Of a DNA stretch of 46,038 nucleotides, positions 8,972 through 17,935 are shown piece after piece. Every line of letters starts with the position of its first letter. The first letter of the stretch is position 1. Both the position numbers and the translations under genes were made by a program. Origin of the DNA: Flavobacteriaceae bacterium (GTDB lineage: Bacteria; Bacteroidota; Bacteroidia; Flavobacteriales; Weeksellaceae). The stretch covers positions 1-46,038 of the forward strand of contig JAAYKY010000052.1 of assembly GCA_012522185.1 (NCBI GenBank). Reading direction: 5' to 3'. Below the pieces are notes generated by a model. It was not told the DNA's origin. It saw nothing but the letters and a program-made list of their open reading frames with translations, and searched no databases.

Positions 8972-9849
8972 TATACTTTATATCTGAATTTAGAAGCTAC
9001 CCATTCGGAGAGGAAGTTGATCAATAAACTGATGACGAACAACATCATTCCCAAAACAAACAAACTATAATAATGTGGAGAGTCGTAAGGAACTTCTCCT
9101 AATTCGATTGCAATCGTCGCGGTCAAAGTTCTAACGGGATCAAAATATCCGTTGGGCATGGCGGTAGCATTTCCGGTTACCATCAAAACGGTCATGGTTT
9201 CTCCGATGGCTCGTCCAAATCCAAGGATACAAGCTGCGATGATCCCAGAGCCCGCCGCAGGTAAAACGACCCGAACCAAAGTTGCCCATTTGTTGGCGCC
9301 TAAGGCATATGATCCTTCTCGAAAAGATATAGGAACCGAACGCAAAGCTTCTTCAGAAACACTGATGACAGTTGGCAATGCCATAAATGCCAGTAGAATA
9401 GAACCGTTCAATGCGTTGAAGCCATTGTTTAAATTGAAAACATTGGCAATCGCGGGACCGATTAGAACAATCCCGATGAATCCAATGGCTACGGAAGGAA
9501 TTCCGGCCAAAATTTCTATGATGGGTTTTACGATATTTCGAACGGCGGGAGAAGCAATTTCCGATAAATAAGCGGCGGCACCAATTCCCAATGGAACGGC
9601 TATCACCATTGCTCCGATTGTCACCAATACGGAACTCCACAGTAATTGCATCACACCATAGGAAGCTTCGCCGTAAGCAGATGGATTCCAATTGGTGGAG
9701 AAAAAGGAGGAAATAGGAATATGTGCAAAGGCTTTCAATGCATTTGCGAAGAGTAAATACAGAATTCCGATAAGTACCAGCATGATGAAAATTCCGGATA
9801 TAGCAAATACCCATTTCATCATTCGATCGTTGAAATACCTCAGGTTCAT
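8971..9849 (-). CDS. pstC: Phosphate ABC transporter permease PstC
   Basis: Integral membrane subunit, 292 residues with six main hydrophobic segments. EEALRSVPISFREGSYALGA is the cytoplasmic EAA-like loop that contacts PstB, and FGRAIGETMTVLMVTGNA is a PstC hallmark. GIPSVAIGFIGIVLIGP sits in the middle. The start codon shares a base with the pstS stop (TAATG) and the stop shares a base with the pstA start, so it is the second gene of a compact pstSCAB operon. Confidence 0.94.
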   Translation of the reverse strand: MNLRYFNDRMMKWVFAISGIFIMLVLIGILYLLFANALKAFAHIPISSFFSTNWNPSAYGEASYGVMQLLWSSVLVTIGAMVIAVPLGIGAAAYLSEIASPAVRNIVKPIIEILAGIPSVAIGFIGIVLIGPAIANVFNLNNGFNALNGSILLAFMALPTVISVSEEALRSVPISFREGSYALGANKWATLVRVVLPAAGSGIIAACILGFGRAIGETMTVLMVTGNATAMPNGYFDPVRTLTATIAIELGEVPYDSPHYYSLFVLGMMLFVISLLINFLSEWVASKFRYKV

Positions 9850-10760
9850 TAGCTGTTTAATTCGGATTTAATTTTTTGCGTATCGATGGGATAAAACCCA
9901 TTGGACTGAATGATCTGAGAACCTTCTTCACTGAACTGATACATCAGATAATCCAATAATTTTCCTTGAGGCTTTCCGTTTGAATATTGATAAAGCGGTC
10001 TTGTAATCGGGTATTTACCGGAAGTTATATTTTCCAAAACCAAGGGAGAATATGCTTTTGTATTTTCATCTACTTTGATGTGAATGACTTTCAGGTTTCG
10101 CATCACATTATCATTTAAATATCCTGAACTCACGTAACCGATTCCTTTTTTATCGCTTCGAATGGCGTCTACAATCTGAGCTGTACCGCTCATCCCGATC
10201 ATGGATTGACTATATTCGTCTTTGACTATATTTTCTCTGAAATAGGTAAAAGTCCCGGAACTGCTTTGACGACCATAAAGTGTAATTTCTTGATCGAAAC
10301 CATTGATTTGGTTCCAGTTTAAAAACTCTCCACTATAGATTTTACCTAATTCCTCAATCGTAAGACTATCGACGGGGTTGTCTTCATTGACGATGATAGC
10401 AAGTGCATCGAGTGCAAATACAATCGGGTAAGGTTCTATATTTCGTTTTTTGGCATAATAAAGTTCTTCTTCTGAAATTTCTCGGGAAGAATTCGCCAAA
10501 TCGGTTTTACCGTTGATAAGTGCGGAAATACCCGATCCTGAACCCCCACCTGTAACTCCTATGGAGATCAGGCTGTCCCGATCCATATAATTTTCTGCCA
10601 GCACCTGCACCAGATTTACTTCTGAATCTGAACCTTTGATACGGATGGCTTCGTATTTACTCTCTCCCGAAAAACAAGCTTCAAACACTATAATGCCTGT
10701 TCCAATCAATAAGAAAATCGGAAGAAAGTTAAAAATCAGCTCCTTAACGTCTTTTCTCAT
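9849..10760 (-). CDS. pstS: Phosphate-binding protein PstS-like
   Basis: Phosphate receptor of the Pst importer, 303 residues. The N-terminus has a hydrophobic stretch ending FEACFSGE, so the mature protein is probably a lipoprotein with Cys at about residue 29. Phosphate-contact motifs of PstS-like proteins are visible: IKGSDSEVNLVQVLAENY, VTGGGSGSGISALINGKTDLANSSREI and LYGRQSSSGTFTYF. First gene of pstSCAB. The promoter -7 candidate ends only five bases before the ATG, so the transcript would be nearly leaderless; there is no good alternative start that keeps the signal peptide. Confidence 0.9.
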   Translation of the reverse strand: MRKDVKELIFNFLPIFLLIGTGIIVFEACFSGESKYEAIRIKGSDSEVNLVQVLAENYMDRDSLISIGVTGGGSGSGISALINGKTDLANSSREISEEELYYAKKRNIEPYPIVFALDALAIIVNEDNPVDSLTIEELGKIYSGEFLNWNQINGFDQEITLYGRQSSSGTFTYFRENIVKDEYSQSMIGMSGTAQIVDAIRSDKKGIGYVSSGYLNDNVMRNLKVIHIKVDENTKAYSPLVLENITSGKYPITRPLYQYSNGKPQGKLLDYLMYQFSEEGSQIIQSNGFYPIDTQKIKSELNS

Positions 10761-10765
10761 TGCTG

Positions 10766-10800
10766 CAAAATTACGCCCCTCAGGTTAACTGAATGTTAAG
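10766..10800 (-). promoter_or_regulatory. pstS promoter with Pho-box-like direct repeats
   Basis: On the minus strand TTAACA and TTAACC repeat with an 11-base period (top-strand TGTTAAG 10794-10800 and GGTTAA 10783-10788). They stand nine bases upstream of TAATTTTG (10766-10773), a perfect Bacteroidota -7 match, in the place where a -33 element would be. The same arrangement precedes nptA at 33782-33817. This is how PhoB/PhoP-activated promoters are built; the regulator is inferred. Confidence 0.6.
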
Positions 10801-10870
10801 CGAAAGCAACCAAAACTTTATGAAAACTCAATTTAGAAAAGTATAAAGTTGGAGTTTTGTCTTGTGAAAA

Positions 10871-10907
10871 ATAAAAAAATGCCCAAACAGATTTTGTTCA
10901 GGCATTT
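10871..10907 (-). terminator. Terminator of the porU-porV operon
   Basis: AAATGCC (10877-10883) pairs with GGCATTT (10901-10907), with a further short inner stem. On the minus strand the hairpin is followed by a run of seven Ts, an A and more Ts, so it stops transcription leaving porV. Confidence 0.75.
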
Positions 10908-10929
10908 CTTATAATTGTTATAGTTGGAA

Positions 10930-12102
10930 TTAATAATCCCAAGAATTATTGGTTTCACCTCCGAATTCCCAAGTCAGGGCAAAGCGAAGTGTGTTTTCTA
11001 AAGCGTTGTTGGTGTCTGAAACGGGTAGCAGATAAGAGAAATCAAGCCCGAATGCATTGTATTTCAACCCTGCTCCCAATGTAATGTGCTGACGATCACC
11101 TTTCATAGGGCTTTCGTGGAAATAACCTCCACGTACATAGAGCACTTCGTTGTAGGAATATTCGGCTGAAATTCCCCAAGTGAATTCTTTAAGTTCTTCT
11201 GAAAAACCTCCCGGTGCGTCTCCGAAGGAACTAAACATTCCTTCCACCACCCCTTTGTTTGGAATTCCCAAAGGAACTTGGTTTCCATTTTCGTCGATTT
11301 CATATTGAGGCGTTGGAACCAAAAGTTTATTGGTTTCCAAAGTAAGTGCCACGGTATTGTATTCGTCCAAAATGAAATCGTATCCGGCACCAATTCTTAG
11401 GTTTGTTGGTAAATAAGCTGCGTTGTCCTCGTTGTTGGAATAGTCCAATTTAGGTCCGATATTGCTGATGTTGAAACCGGCTCTTGCACGTCCTTCGAAA
11501 CTATTCCACTGATGTCTTGGTGTTTGGTAATACCCTGAAACGTCCACTGCAAATGTGTTGGCAGGCTGAACGGTTCCGTCTGCAATTCCGTTAAAGAGAT
11601 CCGAACGAATGAAACGTCCTGCTACCGCCATACTATAAGTATCCGAAAGTCTCAATCCATAGGAAAGGTCGATTGAGAATTCGTTGGGTTTTGCGGTTCC
11701 TGTATTTACGATTTGTGTACCTACTAATTCGGTTAATTCAATTTCTCCAATATTGAAATAATTGATACTTGCGGCAAGTGTACTCCTTTCTTCCTGTCCT
11801 AAAAAGGTATAAAAGGAAGCGTTTAAAATGAAGACATCATCTGTGATGCTACTCATATAAGGTGTATAAGAAAGAGCTACTCCTGAATGGCTTTTGCTGA
11901 AAGCATATTTGGCTGGGTTCCAGTATTGTGAAAATGCATCGGGCGACGTAGCGGCACCCATATCACCGAGGGATCCTCCTCTGGCGTCAGGTGTAACTTT
12001 TAAGAATGGTGCACCTGTCAATACAACGTTTGGTTCTTGTTGCGCAGATGCTAATGCTGAGAAAAGCATCATAATTCCTATTGAAATTTTCTTAATTTTC
12101 AT
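10930..12102 (-). CDS. porV: Type IX secretion outer-membrane protein PorV
   Basis: Outer-membrane beta-barrel of the FadL fold that shuttles type IX cargo from the SprA translocon to the PorU sortase. The 390 residues begin with a signal peptide ending ASAQQ. The conserved N-terminal block APFLKVTPDARGGSLGDMG is followed by SQYWNPAKYAF, a PorV hallmark. The C-terminus FALTWEFGGETNNSWDY is barrel-like. It lies 10 bases downstream of porU on the same strand, a standard pairing in gliding Flavobacteriia. Confidence 0.95.
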   Translation of the reverse strand: MKIKKISIGIMMLFSALASAQQEPNVVLTGAPFLKVTPDARGGSLGDMGAATSPDAFSQYWNPAKYAFSKSHSGVALSYTPYMSSITDDVFILNASFYTFLGQEERSTLAASINYFNIGEIELTELVGTQIVNTGTAKPNEFSIDLSYGLRLSDTYSMAVAGRFIRSDLFNGIADGTVQPANTFAVDVSGYYQTPRHQWNSFEGRARAGFNISNIGPKLDYSNNEDNAAYLPTNLRIGAGYDFILDEYNTVALTLETNKLLVPTPQYEIDENGNQVPLGIPNKGVVEGMFSSFGDAPGGFSEELKEFTWGISAEYSYNEVLYVRGGYFHESPMKGDRQHITLGAGLKYNAFGLDFSYLLPVSDTNNALENTLRFALTWEFGGETNNSWDY

Positions 12103-12112
12103 TGGTTGTTTA

Positions 12113-15100
12113 TTATTTTAATATCACTAATTTTTCTATTGCTGTTGCCGACCCCTTACATGAGTCTGGATTAACCCCCCTCGCTGTGACGCGGTAAATA
12201 TACACACCTTTTCCAATTTTATCACCAAAATCATCCAATCCATCCCAAGGAATTGCAAAGCGTCCGGTTCGATAACCTTCTCGCCAAGGCTCTGCCGAAA
12301 CGGTTTGACGAATGGTTTTCACCAATTTACCTGAAATCGTGAAAATTTGCACCATTACCTCCAGTTCTGTATCACAATTGTGTTCGAAATGAAAATAGGT
12401 CTGATTGGTGAAAGGATTGGGCCAGTTCAATAATTTCTCAATATGAATGTGATCCGAACCTTCCTCCATCACTACGAAATCTAACGTTTGTTCGGATGAA
12501 TTATTGTTAATATCCCATGCTTTAAATACAATTTGGTGCGATCCCAATTCCAGATTATTCAGTCGGTACATCACTTGACCTTTCTGATAATCCAATACTT
12601 GAGGATTTGTACAAGGGTTATTGTCGCCCCCTTCGTAATATTCATTTAAGACATAAGTCCCTTCTACATTCTGGTCCATAACCGCCGTAATATCGTGTCC
12701 AATAGCAATTCCACTTGTATTGATTCCCGTATCATCAACCAGACAAGCCAATAGATAAGGATTTCGGTTGGTAATTCCTCCGTCCACAAAGTTCAGGTTG
12801 TTCATATACAATCCGATGGTGGGACCTTCGTTATCGTTCAATCCCTCTGGGTTTTGTCCTCCGATTTTGATTTGTTGACTTGTTACGCCATCCACTACAT
12901 TGTTATGTGCATACACGGTTAGTTTCCCATCTCCGATTTCATAATTAATGTCTTTTGGAATATAGAATTGGAATTTGAACTGACCATTAACAACATTGGT
13001 TCCTCCACGAAACACCGAGTTGATTTGCTCTTGGAAGTTCATCACCCCCAAACCACCATCGTTGTTCAGAGTTGATTTATTGACCGGTTTATCAAACAGG
13101 GTTGCATTTGCTTTTCCATTGAAAGAATTATCGCGCATGCTTCCATTTGCGTCCAAGACTTCTCCTTCGATTTCCACAAAATCCAAAGCGCGTAGCACTC
13201 CATTAAAGGTATTGGCATCCTCCCCATTTATTTTTGTAATTCGGATTTCGCGAGGCGGTCTTGTAATGCTCATCATAGGATCTCCCAAAAGATTTACACT
13301 CAGATTATATCCTGAATTATCTTGAATTTTAGCGGCAGTTAATGCTCTTCCTATGGATTGGTATTTTACATTTTCTACTTCGAGTAGTTCTTTGATTACG
13401 GTTGCATTGAGTTCACCTCCAAAGAAAACCCCCACGGGACGACTTGTAGTCAACATAGCAACTGCTCCACCTTGGGGTGCTTTGTACATATTTACTCCTG
13501 CCGAAGGCAAATAAGGTAAATCCCAGACGGAAAACTCACAAGTAATGGTCATCACGACCGGAAGTCGGGAATAGAGTCCCGAGAAATTTGAGAAGCTGTT
13601 GATTTCTTCATAGGTAATAATTCTTTCTTGCGCCCAACTTCTCAAACCACCATGACCAAAGTAAACAATCAAAGCTGTTCCTAAATTAAAAGCATTGGCA
13701 ATTACTTGGTTCACCTGAGGATACCTTGGTCCGGCCGAAGTACTTTCTTGAGGGAAGGCATCCAGATATCCTTTTCTTAATGTAGCATAGTCAATGTTGT
13801 CTTCTATGAAACTGGCCGAAGTATTCTCCACCTGCTCATGGAAAGGCACCACTCCGGAATCATCGTCCACCACTAATAGAAATCGGGTTTTCCACTCTCC
13901 AAATGAGGTTCCTTGTCCGGCTAATTTATCATAATACGCCAAGGTTTTATCGACCATGAGTTTGGCTTCCGTCAGATTATTTGCCGGCATTCTCCCTATC
14001 GCAATATCCATTTGAAAAGATCGAGACATGATAAATTCGGCCGGATGATGAAGGTTGCTGATGATTTCATCGCTATCATCCAACATCGAATAAAAGTCAT
14101 CGGTCACGAAAGAATCATCCAAATTCGCAGAACGGAAACTGATATAAGAAGGAACGAAATTGGTGTTATTTTCAATTCGATCTTTGTAATCAAAAGAAGC
14201 CCCTCCAAACATCAATGCGTACCGCAAGGGGTTTCCATTGTCACGAAGGTGTTTGAGAAAATCTCGAATGGCATTCGCGTCCGGAAGTCCGGACCCAAAA
14301 TCATTGTAAACTTGATCGGTGGTAACTACAATTACCCTAACATCGTCATTTGTAATTCGGAAGTTGGCAAGTCGCGATGCTTCACCGATGAAGTCCGGAT
14401 GCGTGATGATGGCGTATTCCACATCTGTATAAGCACGCAAATCCTGATTGGCTACCGTCCCTAAATATTCAATTTCGGTAAAAGCAGCAGATTCCGTAAA
14501 AGCGATGAATTCATTTAGAAAATAAGGACTGTTGGATCTGTATTTATAAACACCCCCTGTGTTGGCTACGTTCATCGCATTGGTAATGTCGGATATATTC
14601 CAAACTTTTTGGGCGCCTGCCAGTGAAAATCCATAGACATTTCCATCGTTTAAATTTTCCAATCGACGAAATTTCATCTGACTCCCGTTGAAACTTAAAT
14701 TGGCTCGGTAACGTATTTCCAAATAATCCAGAAACACAAAAGCACTTGGATTGGTCACATCGCTGACATTGATAGAAAAATTAAAAGAATTTCCGCTGGT
14801 ATTGATCGAAACGGGGTTATTTCCATTGTTTCTCATATTGAAATCTCCTGCGCTAAAAGTTTCACTCCCGATGGAGTTCCCATTAACGGACACATTGAAA
14901 TTTACATTGACTGCATTTTTCCCGACCATTTGATAAAAAGCATAGGCCTCTCCGGCGACGTTTGCATTTCCGGTTAGTGTAAAACTCTGGCTTGGCTCCA
15001 TTGTAAAAGATTCTCCCACCCATTGTTTTCCCACTTGATTCATACTGATGGAATCTTTTTCGTAAAATTGATATTCATCGTATTGAGAAAAAACTTGCAC

Positions 15101-15979
15101 AGGCGTACCTTCAACATTTACATCTTGCACTCTCTTTCCGGGCGAGCCCCCAAAGGTTATATAATAATAGGCGTAGTCTGAATATTGATTATAACGATGG
15201 CGAAGACTTTGAAGCGTTGAGTTATCTCGTCGGTTCCAATCATGAGGTCCTTGGGCATAAAACAAAATAAAATCTCCACTGTCGAAACTACCGTCTTCTT
15301 GCCCTTGAAACTGAATGGCATTTTCTTGCAAAGCTCCGTATCGGAAATCCCCTGGGTTCTCATTTAACATTCTCCCACCGTTTCCATAAATCTTCAAAGT
15401 TCTTGGATCGAAATTGGAGGGAATATTATTTTGGTCAAAAAAAGCTTTGTCCAATCGGAAAATCCCTGATTTATTTACTCGGATTTTGTACCAATTCCCT
15501 GATTTTAGAACGCTGGTTGTCGCCGGATCGATTGTCCCATTGGGAGCAAGTCGGCTGGAAGTATCCGGTTCATTTAGGATTTCAAAAGACACTACTTTCT
15601 TCACCTGATTGTTTTCTCGGACAAATGGGATCATGGATACCGATAAGAAATACCCTTCCATCCCACTGCTTACATTGGCCCAATATTCCAGTTCGGTTGG
15701 CAAATCCGCCACATTCAAATCCCCTCTTTCCGAAGGAGGAACTACCTCGTATCGAATGTTTTGTATAGAAACATTTCGCATCCCTTGAACTTGTTCTTGG
15801 TAAGAGAAATGCGGAATATTATTGTGTGCACTAAAACCCTTGTTGGAGAAAATGGGCAGTCGCGCATTATAATCAGGTCCTTTTGAATATTCTTCCACCC
15901 CCTTCCAATCAATCACGACATTTTGGGCGGTTAAGCTTAGTGTAGAAAGAAATAAAAGAAAAAGAAAATATTTTTTCAT
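12113..15979 (-). CDS. porU: Type IX secretion system sortase PorU
   Basis: Cell-surface cysteine protease that cuts the C-terminal signal from type IX cargo and attaches it to the surface. The 1288-residue protein has a signal peptide (1-18), a beta-rich N-terminal part, a gingipain-type C25 peptidase domain with catalytic His776 in YFGHGGLRSW and Cys814 in MTITCEFSVWD, and a long beta-sandwich C-terminus. The last 90 residues (LNWPNPFTNQTYFHFEH, then GKGVYIYRVTARG) look like a type IX C-terminal domain, as known for PorU. Operon with porV; divergent from gldJ. Confidence 0.96.
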   Translation of the reverse strand: MKKYFLFLLFLSTLSLTAQNVVIDWKGVEEYSKGPDYNARLPIFSNKGFSAHNNIPHFSYQEQVQGMRNVSIQNIRYEVVPPSERGDLNVADLPTELEYWANVSSGMEGYFLSVSMIPFVRENNQVKKVVSFEILNEPDTSSRLAPNGTIDPATTSVLKSGNWYKIRVNKSGIFRLDKAFFDQNNIPSNFDPRTLKIYGNGGRMLNENPGDFRYGALQENAIQFQGQEDGSFDSGDFILFYAQGPHDWNRRDNSTLQSLRHRYNQYSDYAYYYITFGGSPGKRVQDVNVEGTPVQVFSQYDEYQFYEKDSISMNQVGKQWVGESFTMEPSQSFTLTGNANVAGEAYAFYQMVGKNAVNVNFNVSVNGNSIGSETFSAGDFNMRNNGNNPVSINTSGNSFNFSINVSDVTNPSAFVFLDYLEIRYRANLSFNGSQMKFRRLENLNDGNVYGFSLAGAQKVWNISDITNAMNVANTGGVYKYRSNSPYFLNEFIAFTESAAFTEIEYLGTVANQDLRAYTDVEYAIITHPDFIGEASRLANFRITNDDVRVIVVTTDQVYNDFGSGLPDANAIRDFLKHLRDNGNPLRYALMFGGASFDYKDRIENNTNFVPSYISFRSANLDDSFVTDDFYSMLDDSDEIISNLHHPAEFIMSRSFQMDIAIGRMPANNLTEAKLMVDKTLAYYDKLAGQGTSFGEWKTRFLLVVDDDSGVVPFHEQVENTSASFIEDNIDYATLRKGYLDAFPQESTSAGPRYPQVNQVIANAFNLGTALIVYFGHGGLRSWAQERIITYEEINSFSNFSGLYSRLPVVMTITCEFSVWDLPYLPSAGVNMYKAPQGGAVAMLTTSRPVGVFFGGELNATVIKELLEVENVKYQSIGRALTAAKIQDNSGYNLSVNLLGDPMMSITRPPREIRITKINGEDANTFNGVLRALDFVEIEGEVLDANGSMRDNSFNGKANATLFDKPVNKSTLNNDGGLGVMNFQEQINSVFRGGTNVVNGQFKFQFYIPKDINYEIGDGKLTVYAHNNVVDGVTSQQIKIGGQNPEGLNDNEGPTIGLYMNNLNFVDGGITNRNPYLLACLVDDTGINTSGIAIGHDITAVMDQNVEGTYVLNEYYEGGDNNPCTNPQVLDYQKGQVMYRLNNLELGSHQIVFKAWDINNNSSEQTLDFVVMEEGSDHIHIEKLLNWPNPFTNQTYFHFEHNCDTELEVMVQIFTISGKLVKTIRQTVSAEPWREGYRTGRFAIPWDGLDDFGDKIGKGVYIYRVTARGVNPDSCKGSATAIEKLVILK

Positions 15980-16000
15980 GATGTCTTAACGATATTTTGA

Positions 16001-16008
16001 CAAATATA
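16001..16008 (-). promoter_or_regulatory. porU promoter, -7 element
   Basis: The top-strand CAAATATA reads TATATTTG on the minus strand, a perfect TAnnTTTG. It lies 21 bases upstream of the porU ATG. I found no good TTG-type -33 element at the normal distance, so this is a half-supported call. Confidence 0.45.
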
Positions 16009-16061
16009 TTCTATCTCACAATAAAAAAAGATTTAGGTCGTTAAAGATAGGCAGAGTAAAG

Positions 16062-16092
16062 TTTGCGAATTCGTGAGAATTTGTTTTCTTTG
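16062..16092 (+). promoter_or_regulatory. gldJ promoter
   Basis: TTTG at 16062-16065 and TTTCTTTG at 16085-16092 (seven of eight bases of TAnnTTTG) are 19 bases apart, the preferred Bacteroidota -33/-7 spacing. The start codon follows 45 bases downstream. This makes the in-frame ATG at 16063, inside the promoter, an unlikely start. Confidence 0.55.
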
Positions 16093-16137
16093 CAAATCGT
16101 TTTTCGTGAAAAAAGTAGAAATAACACATATTTAAAT

Positions 16138-17865
16138 ATGAACAAGGGTAGAATTTTAGCGATTCTTTTAGTAGTAATTTCGGTTGCTGTAACCAGCTGT
16201 ACCGGCCAAGGAGGCGGTAGAAAAAAAGGCGGAGGAACTAAAAAGTTCACGAGTACCACTGGCTGGAAACCAAATGACCAAAGAGGTTGGTTTTTTGCTG
16301 GGAAGAAAAAACCAAATGTCAAGGCTTGGCCTGGAATGGTATTCATCGAAGGAGGCTCATTTACAATGGGACTTGTGAAAGATGATGTAATGCGCGATTG
16401 GAACAACACTCCAAAACGTATGCAGGTACGTTCGTTTTTCATTGGAGAAACCGAAATCACCAACTATCAGTACCGTGAATATTTAACTTGGTTGAAAGTT
16501 GTATTTCCACCAGAAGAAGAACAATACAAACATATTTACGAAGGATCTCTTCCAGATCCGGAAGTATTTAACAATAAATTGTCAAGAAATGATTTTGACA
16601 ATGAAACTTATCTTTTCTCAACCGAATTCCAATATTATCCAGTCGTAGGTGTTACCTGGCTACAAGCAAGTAATTATTGTGACTGGTTAACCGACAGAGC
16701 CAACGAAAAAGCTTTGATGGACAAAGGGATTTTGAGCAAGGATTATTATTCCAATGAAGAATATAACTACGGTTCTAAATATTTTGATGCTGAATCTTAC
16801 AAAAACAGCGACAGTAATGTTTCTGAAGCTATTGACACCACAAGATTGGCAAGACAAAACAATATAAGAACTACCAATCAACGCATCCATAAAGCAAATA
16901 GATCGACTACAGCATTAGATGTTGCGCCTTTCCGTTTACCAACAGAAGCAGAATGGGAATACGCAGCTTTGGCTTTGCCTGCTAACAGAGAATACAATGA
17001 GTACAAAGGTAAACCTGTTGCACAAAATGAATTGAGAGGAGAAAAAGGCCGCGCAAGAGGTCAATATATGGCTAACTTCAAAGTAGGTCGTGGTGACTAT
17101 TCAGGTATTGGTGGATATGGCAACGATGGTTCAGCCATTACAAGTGATGTGAAAAAATATCAGTCAAACGAATTCGGAGTTTACGGAATGGATGGTAACG
17201 TAGCCGAATGGACAGCTGATGTTTACCGTCCGATTATCGACGATGAAGCAAGTGATTTTAACTATTTCCGTGGAAATGTTTATGAAACGGTTATTCGAAA
17301 CGATCAAGGAAATTTTGAAAAATACGAAGACGATATCATCTATGATACTTTGAACAATGGAAAACTCGCTTACCGTGCACTTCCTGGGAAATACAGAAAA
17401 GAAGTTGAAGAAGATAATATCAACTACCGTGACGGAGACCGTATGTCTTCATTAAACCCACGTGTAGAAGAAGATTATTACGATACAGGATTTGCCAACA
17501 CCATGTTGGACTCACTGGGTAACATCATCGAAGTCCCTTCTGAAGATTCACTTGGTGGTTCATTTGCAAGTGCTTCTTCATCAAGCACTACAAATGAGAT
17601 GTACAACGCACCTCAGCGTAGATTCTATGTGGACGAAAAAGGAAGAGTCATCTTAGAGAAAGACGATGCAGAAAGAACCAGCCAGATCAGCGACGAAGTA
17701 CGTGTCGTAAAAGGAGGCTCATGGAAAGACCCTATTTACTGGTTGGATCCGGGACAAAGAAGATTCCTTCATCAAGCTGAAGCTAAAAGCTGGATTGGTT
17801 TCCGCGTAGCTCAGGATTACCAAGGATCACACGAATCAAAAAGATCAAAATCAGGAACAAGATAA
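16138..17865 (+). CDS. gldJ: Gliding motility / type IX secretion lipoprotein GldJ
   Basis: Outer-membrane-associated lipoprotein needed for gliding and for stability of GldK and the type IX motor in Flavobacteriia. The start at 16138 gives 575 residues and a clean lipoprotein signal with Cys21 (VAVTSCTGQGG); an upstream in-frame ATG at 16063 adds 25 polar residues before it and overlaps the promoter. The body is a formylglycine-generating-enzyme (SUMF1-like) fold: VFIEGGSFTMGLVKDD, PVVGVTWLQASNYCDWL, FRLPTEAEWEYAALA, VYGMDGNVAEWTADVYRP and, at the end, VVKGGSWKDP with SWIGFRVAQD. A long acidic insert lies at about 400-500. It is divergent from porU and followed by murF. Confidence 0.95.
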   Translation: MNKGRILAILLVVISVAVTSCTGQGGGRKKGGGTKKFTSTTGWKPNDQRGWFFAGKKKPNVKAWPGMVFIEGGSFTMGLVKDDVMRDWNNTPKRMQVRSFFIGETEITNYQYREYLTWLKVVFPPEEEQYKHIYEGSLPDPEVFNNKLSRNDFDNETYLFSTEFQYYPVVGVTWLQASNYCDWLTDRANEKALMDKGILSKDYYSNEEYNYGSKYFDAESYKNSDSNVSEAIDTTRLARQNNIRTTNQRIHKANRSTTALDVAPFRLPTEAEWEYAALALPANREYNEYKGKPVAQNELRGEKGRARGQYMANFKVGRGDYSGIGGYGNDGSAITSDVKKYQSNEFGVYGMDGNVAEWTADVYRPIIDDEASDFNYFRGNVYETVIRNDQGNFEKYEDDIIYDTLNNGKLAYRALPGKYRKEVEEDNINYRDGDRMSSLNPRVEEDYYDTGFANTMLDSLGNIIEVPSEDSLGGSFASASSSSTTNEMYNAPQRRFYVDEKGRVILEKDDAERTSQISDEVRVVKGGSWKDPIYWLDPGQRRFLHQAEAKSWIGFRVAQDYQGSHESKRSKSGTR

Positions 17866-17890
17866 TTTCAATTATATTTGTAAAAACCTA

Positions 17891-17924
17891 TCCCAATCCG
17901 AATTTTCTGATTGGGATTTTTTTT
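17891..17924 (+). terminator. Terminator after gldJ
   Basis: TCCCAATC (17891-17898) pairs with GATTGGGA (17909-17916) and is followed by eight Ts. It separates gldJ from murF, which begins 11 bases later. Confidence 0.85.
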
Positions 17925-17935
17925 ACATTTACCCT

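Noticed and set aside
14012-14464. 150-codon open frame opposite porU
   Set aside because: It lies fully within the porU peptidase region on the other strand and has no recognisable domain.
16063-16137. Upstream in-frame ATG of gldJ
   Set aside because: It overlaps the promoter and puts polar residues ahead of the lipoprotein signal.
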